Shown here piece by piece: positions 1-10,000 of a DNA stretch of 64,000 nucleotides. The position numbers were made by a program, and so were the translations under genes. The stretch is from Tubulanus polymorphus (taxonomy: Eukaryota > Nemertea > Palaeonemertea > Tubulaniformes > Tubulanidae): NCBI RefSeq assembly GCF_964204645.1, contig NC_134031.1, positions 12,192,501-12,256,500 on the forward strand, in the 5' to 3' direction. The notes under the pieces were generated by a model. That model saw only the letters and a program-made list of their open reading frames with translations. It was not told the DNA's origin and ran no database searches. The first letter of the stretch is position 1, and each line of letters begins with the position of its first letter.

Positions 1-9
1 ACACGTGGT

Positions 10-591
10 TTGTCCGCTAAAGACATTAGCAGTTCACATTTCATTCAAGGGCCTGATTTCCTGCAAAGTGATGAAAATGAATGGCCTGATCAAGAAGTCG
101 TTCGAGGCCCTGTTATTGACTCTAATGATGTGAAAAGAATGCCTAAAACAAATATAAATTGTGTTGATTCCACTGTAAATTCTGTTGTTTGTAATTCTTC
201 TAGTCTTTGGAAGATACCATCTATTGTTGACACAGAAGGTTTTTCCTCATGGATGCAACTAAAAAGGCATGTGGCCTGGGTGTCTAGAGCCACCTACAAG
301 TCTGCTAAGGCAGTACCACGCCTGAGTAAGTTTTACAATTGTGATGCAACATCCAAGCGCTTGTTGTTTTCTGAAATCGTCGAGGCTGAAGACTCCTTAA
401 TCATTGATGTTCAGTTACGACATTACCCTGAAGAGATTGATGCTATGAGGGCTGGAGTTCCTCTGCCAAAACGCAGTTCTCCTCTTCCTCTATGTTCGTT
501 TTTTGATGGAAACGTTCTCTGTGTTACCAACCTGGTTATTATGTTTACTCATGATCTGCTCCTACATTCAGGTACAGAGCATGTTATATGA
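10..591 (+). pseudogene. BEL/Pao Pol fragment, region before integrase
   Basis: A 193-residue open frame that begins inside a polyprotein. It contains the GPDFL...EWP stretch that in BEL/Pao elements lies between RNase H and integrase, and a block WMQLKRHVAWVSR followed by SAKAVPRLSKFY that resembles the linker just before the integrase H2C2 finger. The RSSPLPL segment near residue 155 precedes an abrupt change of sequence, and the integrase zinc finger and first catalytic aspartate are missing, so there seems to be an internal deletion near 470-590. The start lies outside the window or in the deleted part. Confidence 0.6.
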
Positions 592-994
592 CGCTTTCAT
601 TATAGTATTACGTAACTTTATCGGTCGTAGGGGTCCACCAGAAGAAATTTTCAGTGACAACGGTACAAATTTCGTAGGCGCTGATCGCGAATTGTCTCAA
701 GCCATTAATAATTTTAACCAAAACCAGATTCATGAATTTCTCATTCAAAAGAAAATCAAGTGGCATTTCAACCCTCCGTATGCCCCACATTTCGGTGGTG
801 CATGGGAAAGATTGGTTAAATCTACAAAAAGGGCTTTGAAAGGTGTTTTAAAGAATCATTTAGTATCTGACTCTGTCTTGCGCACTACACTTATTGAAAC
901 AGAAGCTGCAATCAATAGTAGGCCTATAACGCATAACAGTTCACACCCTGATGACTTAACCCCTTTGACTCCGAATCATTCTTTTCCCTCCTGA
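575..994 (+). pseudogene. BEL/Pao integrase core, C-terminal half
   Basis: Frame running from about LYDAFIIVLRNFIGRRG onward. It shows FSDNGTNFVGADREL (second catalytic aspartate, DNGTNF) and YAPHFGGAWERLVKSTKRAL (the GGAWER block containing the catalytic glutamate), then EAAINSRPIT and LTPNHSF, all classic for BEL/Pao integrases. The upstream half of the catalytic core is lost. It is followed 70 bases later by a DUF5641-type tail in another frame. Confidence 0.8.
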
Positions 995-1061
995 TATTGT
1001 TCACGACAAAGAAATATCAAGTAGAAAACGATGGCGGCAAAGCCAGGTCATTGCTGACCAC

Positions 1062-1325
1062 TTGTGGCGGCGTTGGCTCCGTGAATACTTGCCTTCTTTA
1101 ACTGTCCGGGATAAGTGGACTGAAGAACGACAACAGGTGAAGTGTGGTGATCTGGTAGTACTACAAGATAATGTTTTACCTAGGGGTCAGTGGGATATGG
1201 CCAGGGTAGTTAGAGTATTTCCTGGTGAAGATGGTCGCGTTCGCGCTGCTCAAGTGAGGACTAAGTGTGGTGAGTTCTTGAGGCCTGTTGCTAAGATTTG
1301 TGTTCTGGGAGAACATTGTCAATAA
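1062..1325 (+). pseudogene. BEL/Pao Pol C-terminal domain (DUF5641-like)
   Basis: Contains WRRWLREYLPSLTVRDKW, GDLVVLQDN, PRGQWDMARVV and DGRVRAAQVRTKCGEFLRPV, the pattern of the DUF5641 domain that ends BEL/Pao polyproteins. The stop at 1323-1325 is probably the natural end of Pol. A one-base frame change separates it from the integrase segment. Confidence 0.78.
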
Positions 1326-1458
1326 CTATAATATAATTAGTCAATATATTTGTTGAAAATTCATATTTGATTGAAGATTTAATGGGACTTATTCTATGAT
1401 CATTCATGTTTCTTTATTGTAGCTTATTGACGTCATTATATGGCGTCAAGGGGGTGCC

Positions 1459-2040
1459 ATGTTCGCGATTGAATCCTTTTTTGTCTATGTGTGGTGTTTA
1501 ATCTTTTGTCTTTGTTTGATGTGTATGTTTATTTCAGTGTGTCTAATCTTTCAATGTGTATAGATTTGGTATGGATTTGGATTTCGATATTGTATGGGTT
1601 GTATCAGAAATGCACAAAAGGATTATTTTTGTATTCAGAACTGTTCAATTTGGTACTGGCTATTTTCGGTTCTTAACCACTATTACACGCTTACAGTTCC
1701 CAGTTGTATATAGTTCTCCTCTAGGATGTGCTGGGCATTCGCCCCAGGGATTTCATAGTCGCAGCTAGTCTACAAAGTTGTAAGTCAAATGTCATAATGT
1801 ACGCAGTATCGAATTGGTTTTCCGGATTCACTTGATTCCGTTAGCAAATTATTTAATACCTATATGCGCTTTGTATTTTGTAGTTAACGTTACGTGTCTT
1901 ATGTGTTTTACGTGTCTTATGTGTTACGTGTTATGTGTTACGTGGTGTCCTACGTATGTGTTATGTGGTGTTGTGTTAATAAATGTAACAGTTAAATCGA
2001 TGACTGGCTTTGTGATCCCTGGTTGACTTCTGTCGCCTCT
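1459..2040 (+). repeat. Probable BEL LTR
   Basis: A purine tract (tcaagggggtgcca, about 1446-1459) after the Pol end looks like a polypurine tract, directly followed by TGTTCGCGATT as LTR start. An AATAAA lies at 1978-1983. BEL gag begins about 100 bases past the likely right edge. The exact right edge and primer-binding site could not be fixed. Confidence 0.45.
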
Positions 2041-2095
2041 GTCATGCGACACAAATATATGATTATTTTCAATCTAATACACTTATATGTAATGA

Positions 2096-2378
2096 TTGCT
2101 ACACAATAAAGTTTATTTCATGTTGATATCCATGGTAATTCAGTTTCGATTCGATTCCGATTTGAACAATGCAGCAACCCATCAAAAGACGAGAATTTCG
2201 TTGCCAAAATTGCAATTACCGAAATTAAGTTGCGATATCCTAGAATGGTCATCCTTGTGGGATTTGTTCGAATCTACAGTCGACAACCAACATTCGCTGA
2301 GTTACGTCAAAAAGTTTGGTCATCTGAAATGCCATTTAGGCAGTGACGCTAGGCTTGTTATTGAAGGTCTGCCTTTAA
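2096..2378 (+). pseudogene. BEL/Pao gag, N-terminal part (DUF1759-like)
   Basis: The peptide ISLPKLQLPKLSCDILEWSS and SLWDLFESTVDNQHSLSYVK match the gag (DUF1759) start of BEL/Pao: 'LPKLELPKF-GD---W--F-D-F-S-VH-----V-KF-YL----'. The frame is interrupted after GLPLT by the piggyBac element whose TTAA target lies at 2375-2378; gag resumes at 4009. The start codon may be upstream of the homology (2096) or the ATG-less fragment may continue from the LTR. Confidence 0.8.
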
Positions 2379-4008
2379 CACGTTGACTGTCACTCAAAAA
2401 ATTTTTTTTTCTCAACATTGCCAATTTCACCAATCAACAAAAAGTAGGCGGAAACCACATATATTAATTTTTATTGCATTTAATGCATGTATTACACCTA
2501 TTATATGGTGAAAACAGAGTTGAATCCAGGAAGAAAGCCACTAAATATTTGGATGGATATATGAAAGCTGTGGGTACTGGAGTGTGTAATGGGTAGTGTA
2601 GCGTGATCTGTGTGCATTTGTGGCCAGTACACAGATCACATTGTTCATTGGGGTTTAGTCCAGGACTCGCGAGATTTTCAACAACACGGAAGTAACGTGT
2701 AATAAATGATGACTTGAATTGCATGACTACCTACCACCCCTCATTATTGTTGGAAAAGTAAACGTTCCGCACTGACTAAAAATTAGTAATAATAATTAAT
2801 TACATTTTAGAAATGGCCAGAATTTTAACTTAGGTTCTATCTCATTTTTATTTTACAATTGCGATTGGTATAAATTTTTTCTTCATGTTTCGTCTGCAAT
2901 TCACTGCAAATAGTTACGCAACTACGCACCTTTCAGTGTTTTTGGCAGCTGTACACTCAATCGGCACCGTTCGTGACTAGCTTCACTGCGGAATTATCAT
3001 TAATTAACATCGCCATATCACATCATCAACTTATATTGTGCCTTAAACCCTAACAGCCGAAATAATTGAAATACACACACGATTTCTATCATTGAAAATT
3101 GAGAGAGTGGCCGTGTTTGTGTTCTGCTGCTTCATGTGAATCCCGCGCGGTGGCACCACCGAGCGGATTGGGGCCGATACGTCGAGTCTCGTAGTTGGCA
3201 GTGGTGGTAAACGTTTTATACCAGTTGCCAGCTACGAGACTCGTAGTTGGCAAAATAATTGGTTTGCACATACTGGAAATGAGCATTGTCAATGCACATA
3301 TGATGTACAATGATGCAAATGACTCAATTCAGATATTAGCTTTCCGTGAAGCCATCGTCAAACATTTGCTTGCCGACATCCCCGCCTTGGCACCAGTTGC
3401 ATTAGTTCCCCCTCCCCTAAACCCAGATGTTCCAGCAGCATTTCACTATCTTGCATGTGTTCCCCCATCAGATAGAAAGCAATACCCCACAAAGCCATGT
3501 CGCATTTGCAGAAGAGATGGTAACCGCAAAGAAACACGTTACGTTTGTGATGTCTGTCCTGGAAAACCAGCATTATGTGTAACCCCTTGTTTCAGGAGAT
3601 GCCATGTACAAAACTAAAGAAATGCCATGACAACAATGCTATAATTTCTATCGTACTATGTTTATTATCGATTCACAGTGAGGTGAATCATTTCTTTCCA
3701 ATTAGGAAAGGTATTTGATAAGCGTTTGATGCCTTATAAACTTTGATGTGAAAATTATCACGTAATATAATTTGATTTTTTAGATGTTCATAAATAAATA
3801 AAGAATTGATAAAAAAAGTTAGTTATTCATTTTTTAAAAATTACTTGTTTATCTGAGTTGCCAGACTTCGATTTATGTTGTTATCCACATTGCCAAACAG
3901 AAAAAAAAAATGAATTCATTCACTCCGGGCTTACTACGAGATATCTCGTAGTGGCAAGGAGCGGTACACCTGCTACTACGAGATATCTCATTGATGGCAG
4001 TCAACGTG
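2379..4008 (+). mobile_element. piggyBac element inserted in BEL gag
   Basis: Flanked by TTAA at 2375-2378 and 4009-4012. Terminal inverted repeats are CACGTTGACTG(T/C)CA on the left and its complement TGGCAGTCAACGTG on the right, the hallmark arrangement of piggyBac. It is 1630 bp, too short for a complete transposase, and holds only a C-terminal transposase fragment (3195-3617). Palindromes near the right end (3933-3952 and 3980-3989) share the core GAGATATCTC. A second copy of its left half lies at 43145-43805. Confidence 0.85.
3195..3617 (+). pseudogene. piggyBac transposase, C-terminal fragment
   Basis: A frame with LHILEMSIVNAHMMYNDAND (end of the DDE_Tnp_1_7 catalytic domain) and a cysteine-rich tail CRICRRDGNRKETRYVCDVC ... 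CVTPCFRRCH, the zinc-binding C-terminal domain of piggyBac transposases. The N-terminal 350 or so residues with the catalytic aspartates are missing. A stop follows the zinc domain at the usual place, so only the 5' part was lost. Confidence 0.8.
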
Positions 4009-4012
4009 TTAA

Positions 4013-4532
4013 CTTCCATTAATTTTTTTAAGCTAAACAACTCTTGAAGGAAAGATTTGGCGTTTCTCATAAGATAAGCGGGGCCAATTTGAACCAACTA
4101 GTTGATTTAGAACCTCCAGTCTAAAGTTTAAATTCGTTGCGACGTTTTTATGATAATTTAGAGCTGCATATCCGAAGTCTTGAATCGTTGAAGGTCGGGG
4201 CCGAGTCTTATGGTACACTTCTCTTTCCTATTATCATGAATAAATTGCCCGCTGAGGTAAAGCAGAACATTGCGCTTGCGAATGGGAGGTGCGAATTTGA
4301 ATCGTCTGTGTTACGTTCTGCGATATTAGATGAAATTAATATTCTCAAGTTCTGCGATACGTCATCAGCCGGAACGACGACGTCACTTCTCGTCGACAAT
4401 AATATCACAAAGAATGTCCATGATTATAATCGTGTGAAGTTTAAATGTCGTTTTTGTCAGTCGAATGACCATTACCCTACGGCTTGTGGGCTATATATTG
4501 AACCGCAGGCTAGGCTGAATTTTGTTTTATGA
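4013..4532 (+). pseudogene. BEL/Pao gag, C-terminal part
   Basis: Resumes gag after piggyBac: a first stretch in a broken frame (around 4040-4125, KERFG-like and NLNQLVDLEPP), then 4137-4532 with RRFYDNLELHIRSLESL, NKLPAEVKQNIA and a single zinc-knuckle start KCRFCQSNDHYPTAC. These are typical of the BEL gag DUF1759/peptidase junction. Stops at 4126-4136 and 4530 break the frame. Confidence 0.75.
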
Positions 4533-4654
4533 AACAAGTTACATTTCAATTGTCTTGGTGCTCATAGAATGAATAAATGTTCGTCAAAGGGTTCATGTAG
4601 AGTTTGTAACAAACGACATCATACTAGTATTCATGGGGCAGAATTTCCAGGCCG

Positions 4655-5195
4655 TTGAAAGTTCAAGTTCATTCTGTTAATTCGAAAGCTGGGCCCTCAC
4701 GTCCACTGGTAACTAAAACTCCATGTGAATTACAACATGGTAAAACGTCTAATAACGTTTCTAATTCAGATTCAGGGTTTTCAGATAAAGCTGGTATTGA
4801 TGTTCACCGCCATCAGTTTCTGAATTTAATCATCTTTCCGAGGTTGAGGGTGGTGTTTCCACTACAATATATTTGAAGACTGCTGTAGCACCGGTGGAGA
4901 GTTAAGGTACTCGTCTTAATGCTCACATACTATTAGATGATGGATCACATCGTACTTTTGTTACGTCGGCATTAGTTCACCAGCTAGGTGTTAAATCTGA
5001 CATAGTTTTGAATCCGTTGATTTGAGTGGGTTCGGTGCTGTCAGTACTGGGTCTAGAGTAGTTGACGTCGTTTGGATCAATATTGTTTGTATTATTGATA
5101 AATTAGTTGTTTCTGTAGAAGCTATCGTTGTATCGGAGATAACCAGACCACTCAGAGTTTCTAACGGTTCAGTTAATTGCATACCTGAATTTTAA
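4655..5195 (+). pseudogene. BEL/Pao protease region, broken
   Basis: At about 4905-5190 the plus strand reads (in changing frames) LNAHILLDDGSHRTFVTSAL, resembling the retropepsin motif of BEL elements (usually LLDSGS/T..., here DDGS), followed by LSGFGAVSTG and VSEITRPLRVS. Frameshifts near 4910, 5020 and 5195 disrupt it. The usual active-site aspartate triad may be altered, since the motif reads DDGS. Confidence 0.55.
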
Positions 5196-5499
5196 GGTTT
5201 GAATTTTGCCCATCCGCCGGGGTACAGTTCTAGTTCCTTTGATATCTCATTATTCATTGGATCTAATAATTACTACCTTTTTGTTCTTAGTAATCAGTTG
5301 ATTAAATCTGCAAGTGGTCCGGTTGCTGTTCCGTCGAAATTGGGTCATTTGGTTGCGGGTGGGTGTAACGGTGATGACGTAAGCAATTCTGTTCAATTGT
5401 CTTTAATTGCTGAACCTGACACTTTCGATTTCAGACGTTTCTGGTCTCTAGAAATGTTGGGTCACCTTCTGACCATATTTTTCTGGATGAATTCTGTAG

Positions 5500-6237
5500 T
5501 AAGTATTTCATTTTAGTAGACGGGAGATACAGGGTTAATTTGCCTTGGAAAGATAATCACGGCATACTACCCACAAACTATAATGTTTTCAAAGCTAGAA
5601 CTCGCTCTACGGTTCGCCGCATCGCTAAAACCGAAAATCTGTTGGAGAAATATAGTGCTCTAATTACTGATCAATTGTCATGTGGGTTTATTGAGCCCGT
5701 TAAAATTCCCTCCGTTTCTAGCACTCGTGATCATTATAATCCTCATCACCAGGTTTTCAGACAGTCATCTACTACTCTGATTCGTATTATTTTCGATTGC
5801 AGCTGCCGACAGGTGTTCCATATCTCTTAATGACTGCCTGGAAGCTGGGCCACCGTTGCTGAACGATATTACTTCTATTTTGATGGGTTTCCGTTTTTCA
5901 ATTTTGGGATTGCCACCGACATCGAGAAAGCATTCCTGCAGATTGAATTAAGTCCTGATGATTGTGATTCAACCAGATGTTTTTGGTTGAGTGACGCTAG
6001 AGATCCGGAGAACGAGTTTACTTTATATAGATTCAAGCATATCTCGTTCGGGGCTACATGCTCGCCCTTTTTATTGAATAGTTCCATTCCATTGTTCCAG
6101 AGTGAACTTTCTCAACAACTTCTGAGAGACATATATGCTGATAACATTGTATCGAGTGTTCGAACTGAGTCGGATGCTCTGTGTTTTTTCCATGGTTCTA
6201 GACAATGTTTCTCGGAAGTCAATTTCCGACGAATGTG
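5500..6237 (+). pseudogene. BEL/Pao reverse transcriptase, broken
   Basis: Segments in order: DGRYRVNLPWKDNHGILPTN (5518 on), the linker YSALITDQLSCGFIEPV, a broken segment with RIIFDCS, then ATDIEKAFLQIELSPDD (5915-5965, catalytic aspartate of motif A), FKHISFGATCSPFLLN (motif B) and IYADN (6131-6145, the BEL-type YxDN catalytic box). Several frameshifts (near 5825, 5985, 6235). Homology ends at about 6237, so RNase H is missing. Together with gag this is the 5' part of a second BEL unit downstream of the LTR. Confidence 0.72.
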
Positions 6238-6975
6238 AGATCCGTGCTCCAAGCCTAACATGTCTCCCCTTGATTAAATCAAAAAATATTTATGAAAATC
6301 TGTGTCTATTGACATGATCTCCGTGAAGCACTATACGTGTTGCGCCCTAAAACACCCGCCCGGTATGGCACAAACAAGATATTCAAAATGGCTGTCATGG
6401 CAACCATATTTGATAACCAATAACCTCTATCTTAAATAGGATCTCTGGACAACGGAGGCCAGACCACCTGATTCCTGTATACCCCCTACATTTAGTAGCG
6501 GTGGTATAATTAGGAATACGAATCGTTAGAAGATTTTCAGCGTTGCTCAGACTAAAAGTTCAACTGTTTTGAACTAGCTCGCTTCACCACACATCAACAC
6601 AGAATTCTCAAAAAAAGTAAAGGAACCAAGACCTTGTTAATGCAATTAAGTATTTGAACTCATTTGCAAGGTTAGAGCTACCGAAATGCTGACCAGTTAA
6701 CCAAGAAAGCTGGTAGCAGAATGAACTATGAAAAATGTGTAAGAACTGCTGATTTTGGCAAAACAATGGCTGCCAGTCATAAATCAAATATCATGACAAT
6801 CCTTTCAAGAGTTTTCAAAACCTCCCAAAATAACTAGATTATGTCTACGAATAGATGGACGGATGACGGATGAAAATCCCATTCTGGGACGAAAGTTCCA
6901 TGTTGGCAGAACCACGCACACTTTTTATAACAATTTGCACAATCATCAAGCCTATGCATTTGATACAACACTTAC
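6238..6975. repeat. Repeat-derived intron/flank, no gene
   Basis: 6238-6320 is similar to 60598-60690 (both contain 'ccgtgctccaag' and 'tgaaaatctgt-tattga'). 6735-6895 contains 'gctgattttggc-aa-aatggctgccagtc', 'caaaacctcccaaaataactagatt' and 'gatggacggatgacggatgaaa', a degenerate copy of the repeat also seen at 7930-8000 and 18240-18480. No coding signal recognised. Confidence 0.5.
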
Positions 6976-7097
6976 CTTCATCAACGATCCTGCGTTAGCT
7001 TTGAGTATTTTATCAGGAGAACTCATGAAGAAACGATGACCTCGCGGACATTCATATTCGATACCAATGAACACTTTCAAACTTATTTCCCCAGAAT
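6976..7097 (-). CDS. SMG8: SMG8 exon G (last visible exon)
   Basis: A 122-nt exon, phase 1 in and 0 out, acceptor 'gtcactgcag', donor gtaagtg. It reads DSGEISLKVFIGIEYECPRG then HRFFMSSPDKILKANAGS, matching the conserved C-terminal 'FVGFEYE--RG-RF---SPDK'. The terminal exon(s) of the family, with the PLY and QPGP-type blocks, are not found in 1-6975, so they lie outside the window. Confidence 0.88.
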
Positions 7098-10000
7098 CTG
7101 CAGTGACAAAAATTTCAATTAAATTTCACCAGTCACAAAATGGGTACAAGAGCCCCATGGGGTAGAAGCTATGGTATGGAAATACTGCTAAAATTAAAAT
7201 AGCATCTTTGACGCGTCAAATTCACTTCATTTAAAATTCAATCTTATTTTATAATACATCTGTTGTTTTTTTCTCATCTGATTGCTTTACCTGTCCTTCG
7301 CAGGGGCGGATCTAGGGTTGTCTTGTGGGAGGGGTCTGTTAGAGATTCATGTAAAGCACTCACAATGGCACACACCATGGGTGCAAAAATTTTGAGCGCA
7401 GTATTAGGTGTGACACACAGGGTGGCTGAGTAGGTTATTGCAGGTGGGGGAGGGGCCCTGGTCCCACAGGCCGCACCCTAGATCCACCGCTGCTTCGAAA
7501 GCTCTTCATTTTATGGCAGCTGTTACAATTCAATGTAAAATTGTGTATACACAATATACATTACGGACTAGTGGCCGCTTGTCAACAACCTGTCCCCCAA
7601 AGAAACTTTGGGCAATATAATAGACCATTGAAGGGTTTGTGTTGGCAGTAGGGAATCAAACCCTTGCAAGCAAGGAATGGATGAAGGTCTCTGAATTCAG
7701 GCATGAATTACACCAAAAACCCTAGTGTCTGATAAGGATTGAAGAGCAAAAGGTAAAAAAACCAAAATCAGTTGAACTTTTTGGGAACAATAAAAGGTCA
7801 CACATGGCCGAGTTGTGTCCGACTGACGCATTTCGTAAGCTGATGGCCCCTTGGGAGATACAAATATAAGAATGATTAATTGATTGATCAAAGCAACTTC
7901 AAAAGTACCTTGAAAAATTTTTTTTAAATGTGTTAAAAGTGTGCTGATTTTGGCGAACAAGAATGACCACCAGTCGGCCATCTTCATTCCGACACTTTTT
8001 TTTCCATTACTCGCTCGGATTAGAATCCCACGACTTAAAAGACCTGTAGAGAAAATACAGCACAGAGAAAAGAGACCAGCATTTGCACTCAGGCCTGCAA
8101 GCATTAGCACAGTGACTTACTGCTAGATCACTGAGGCAGCCAAAATACAGTTGGAATGTTTAACCTACATATATAGCCTTCAACCTAACTTTAACCTAAA
8201 CCCTCTGGACCCTATAGATGCATATAAAATGCATTATGAAATGAGAAAACATTTTGAATAAAGTGAATTTTTGATGCGTAATTTGATAGCCTGTTTCTCC
8301 TGATAGCCTGATCAACCTGTTTTTCATATTCAGCAAAATGTATACGCTAGGGGCGCTCCTCAAGTGAATTCTTCTGTTCAGTCACCTCAACTATGCGTTT
8401 TTAGTGGATCTGAACATAAAGGGGAAGTATCATATATACAGTGGCGCCAGGAGGTCAAAGGTCTCATCCGCAATGAATCATTGAATGAAGCAATGTGTAC
8501 GCGACTAATTCGCGGGTCGCTGAGAGGTTTTGTGCTCAGAATACTTACCAACCTGTATGTATTGTATTGTATTGTATATCTATTTTATTATTGTGACATG
8601 TAGTTATAAGTCTTCTTTACCAACACATAATATATACATTTCAACACTACCCAGCCCTCAACAGGCTTATAAGTCACCATTAATTAGATTTATTCATAAA
8701 TATATTCAAGTGGCACTGAAAGTACATGAACTCCTTTTACTCCAACATTGTTCAATAAAGGTTGCTAGAGTTATTTGATAGTTAGCCATTAATATTTGAA
8801 ACTGTTGTTGTTTTGTTAGTTCTTTGAAGTCATGCACCTCCTGTGACATATCTACAAAAAGTTTATACCGTTCTTGTTCGTATTTCTTACATGGCATAAT
8901 AAAGTGAAATTCATCTTCAACGCATGCTTCAGGTCTACAAAAGTTACATACGCGTTCCTCAACCCTTTTACCCCTTAACCAACCCAATTCTATTTCCAAA
9001 CCCAGGACACCACACCTTAGCTGTGCTAATAAGCTTCTCTTCTTTCTTGACATAAAATTCATAATATAACTTTCAGCCCCGAAAGTATTCTTAAATGTTA
9101 TATACGTGCGTAATTTTGGTTTATTATTAACTTCAGAAATCCACTGCTCACTAATTGATAATTCAATACACCTTTGTGCGTACTTCATATCAACTCGTTG
9201 TAAATTATCTATAAAATTATTATTTAAACCGAGGCTTCGACATAAGTTACCAAAATCTCGGAACCAACCAATATTCAAATCACGTAATTGGAGAAATATA
9301 CGTTTAGTGAGTCTATCATCCGTCATAGCGATAAGTCTATTCCAAAGACGGAAAATTTCAAAATAACGCTTATACTTAGCTGGATACCATCCAAAGTCAC
9401 CCTGCATTGCCGCAATGGGGGTTAATGACCCCACACTAATGGCTAATGGCTCTAGTTTGCATCCTTCTATCAGTTTATTATTCTTAAAACCCCACACACC
9501 GGCTCCGTAACTAAGTATAGGGTCCACAAATGATTCATATAGTTTAGTGAACGTTTTATAAGCGATATCATACTGTGATTTTAACTTATACATTAATTTC
9601 CCTAAAGCTCTGCCTCCAGAATTAGACAGAATTAGACAGGACAGTTGTATGATCATTGAAGTTTAATGTACTGTCTAGCCAAACGCCGAGATATTTATAA
9701 GAATTTACTTGTAATTGATTCATTTCGCCACTTAAATTCAAATAGGGTTTGCAATTTACTTTTTGCTCTAAACTGAACCACTGCCGTTTTCTCTAGATTG
9801 ATTGCTAATGCCCATTTTCTGCACCAACGTTCAAAAATATCAATCAGATTTTGTAATTTTTCTTTACTGTCAGCAATTAATACTATGTCATCTGCGTAGG
9901 CTAGGCAATTTACAGAAAATGTATTTTCACTTGTTGCATTCAACTCTATAATTACATCATTTAAGAATATGTTACACAGGGTCGGAGAAGCTGGGTCGCC

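Noticed and set aside
2464-2724. 86-codon minus-strand frame repeated at 43173-43355
   Set aside because: The frame is not kept over the full length in the second copy; it reflects shared piggyBac sequence rather than a gene.
1-6975. The terminal SMG8 exon within this interval
   Set aside because: The interval was scanned on the minus strand for the conserved C-terminal SMG8 blocks and nothing convincing was seen; the region is BEL and piggyBac sequence.
8555-8585. (TGTAT)n as an independent microsatellite
   Set aside because: It is the 3' tail of the adjoining minus-strand LINE.
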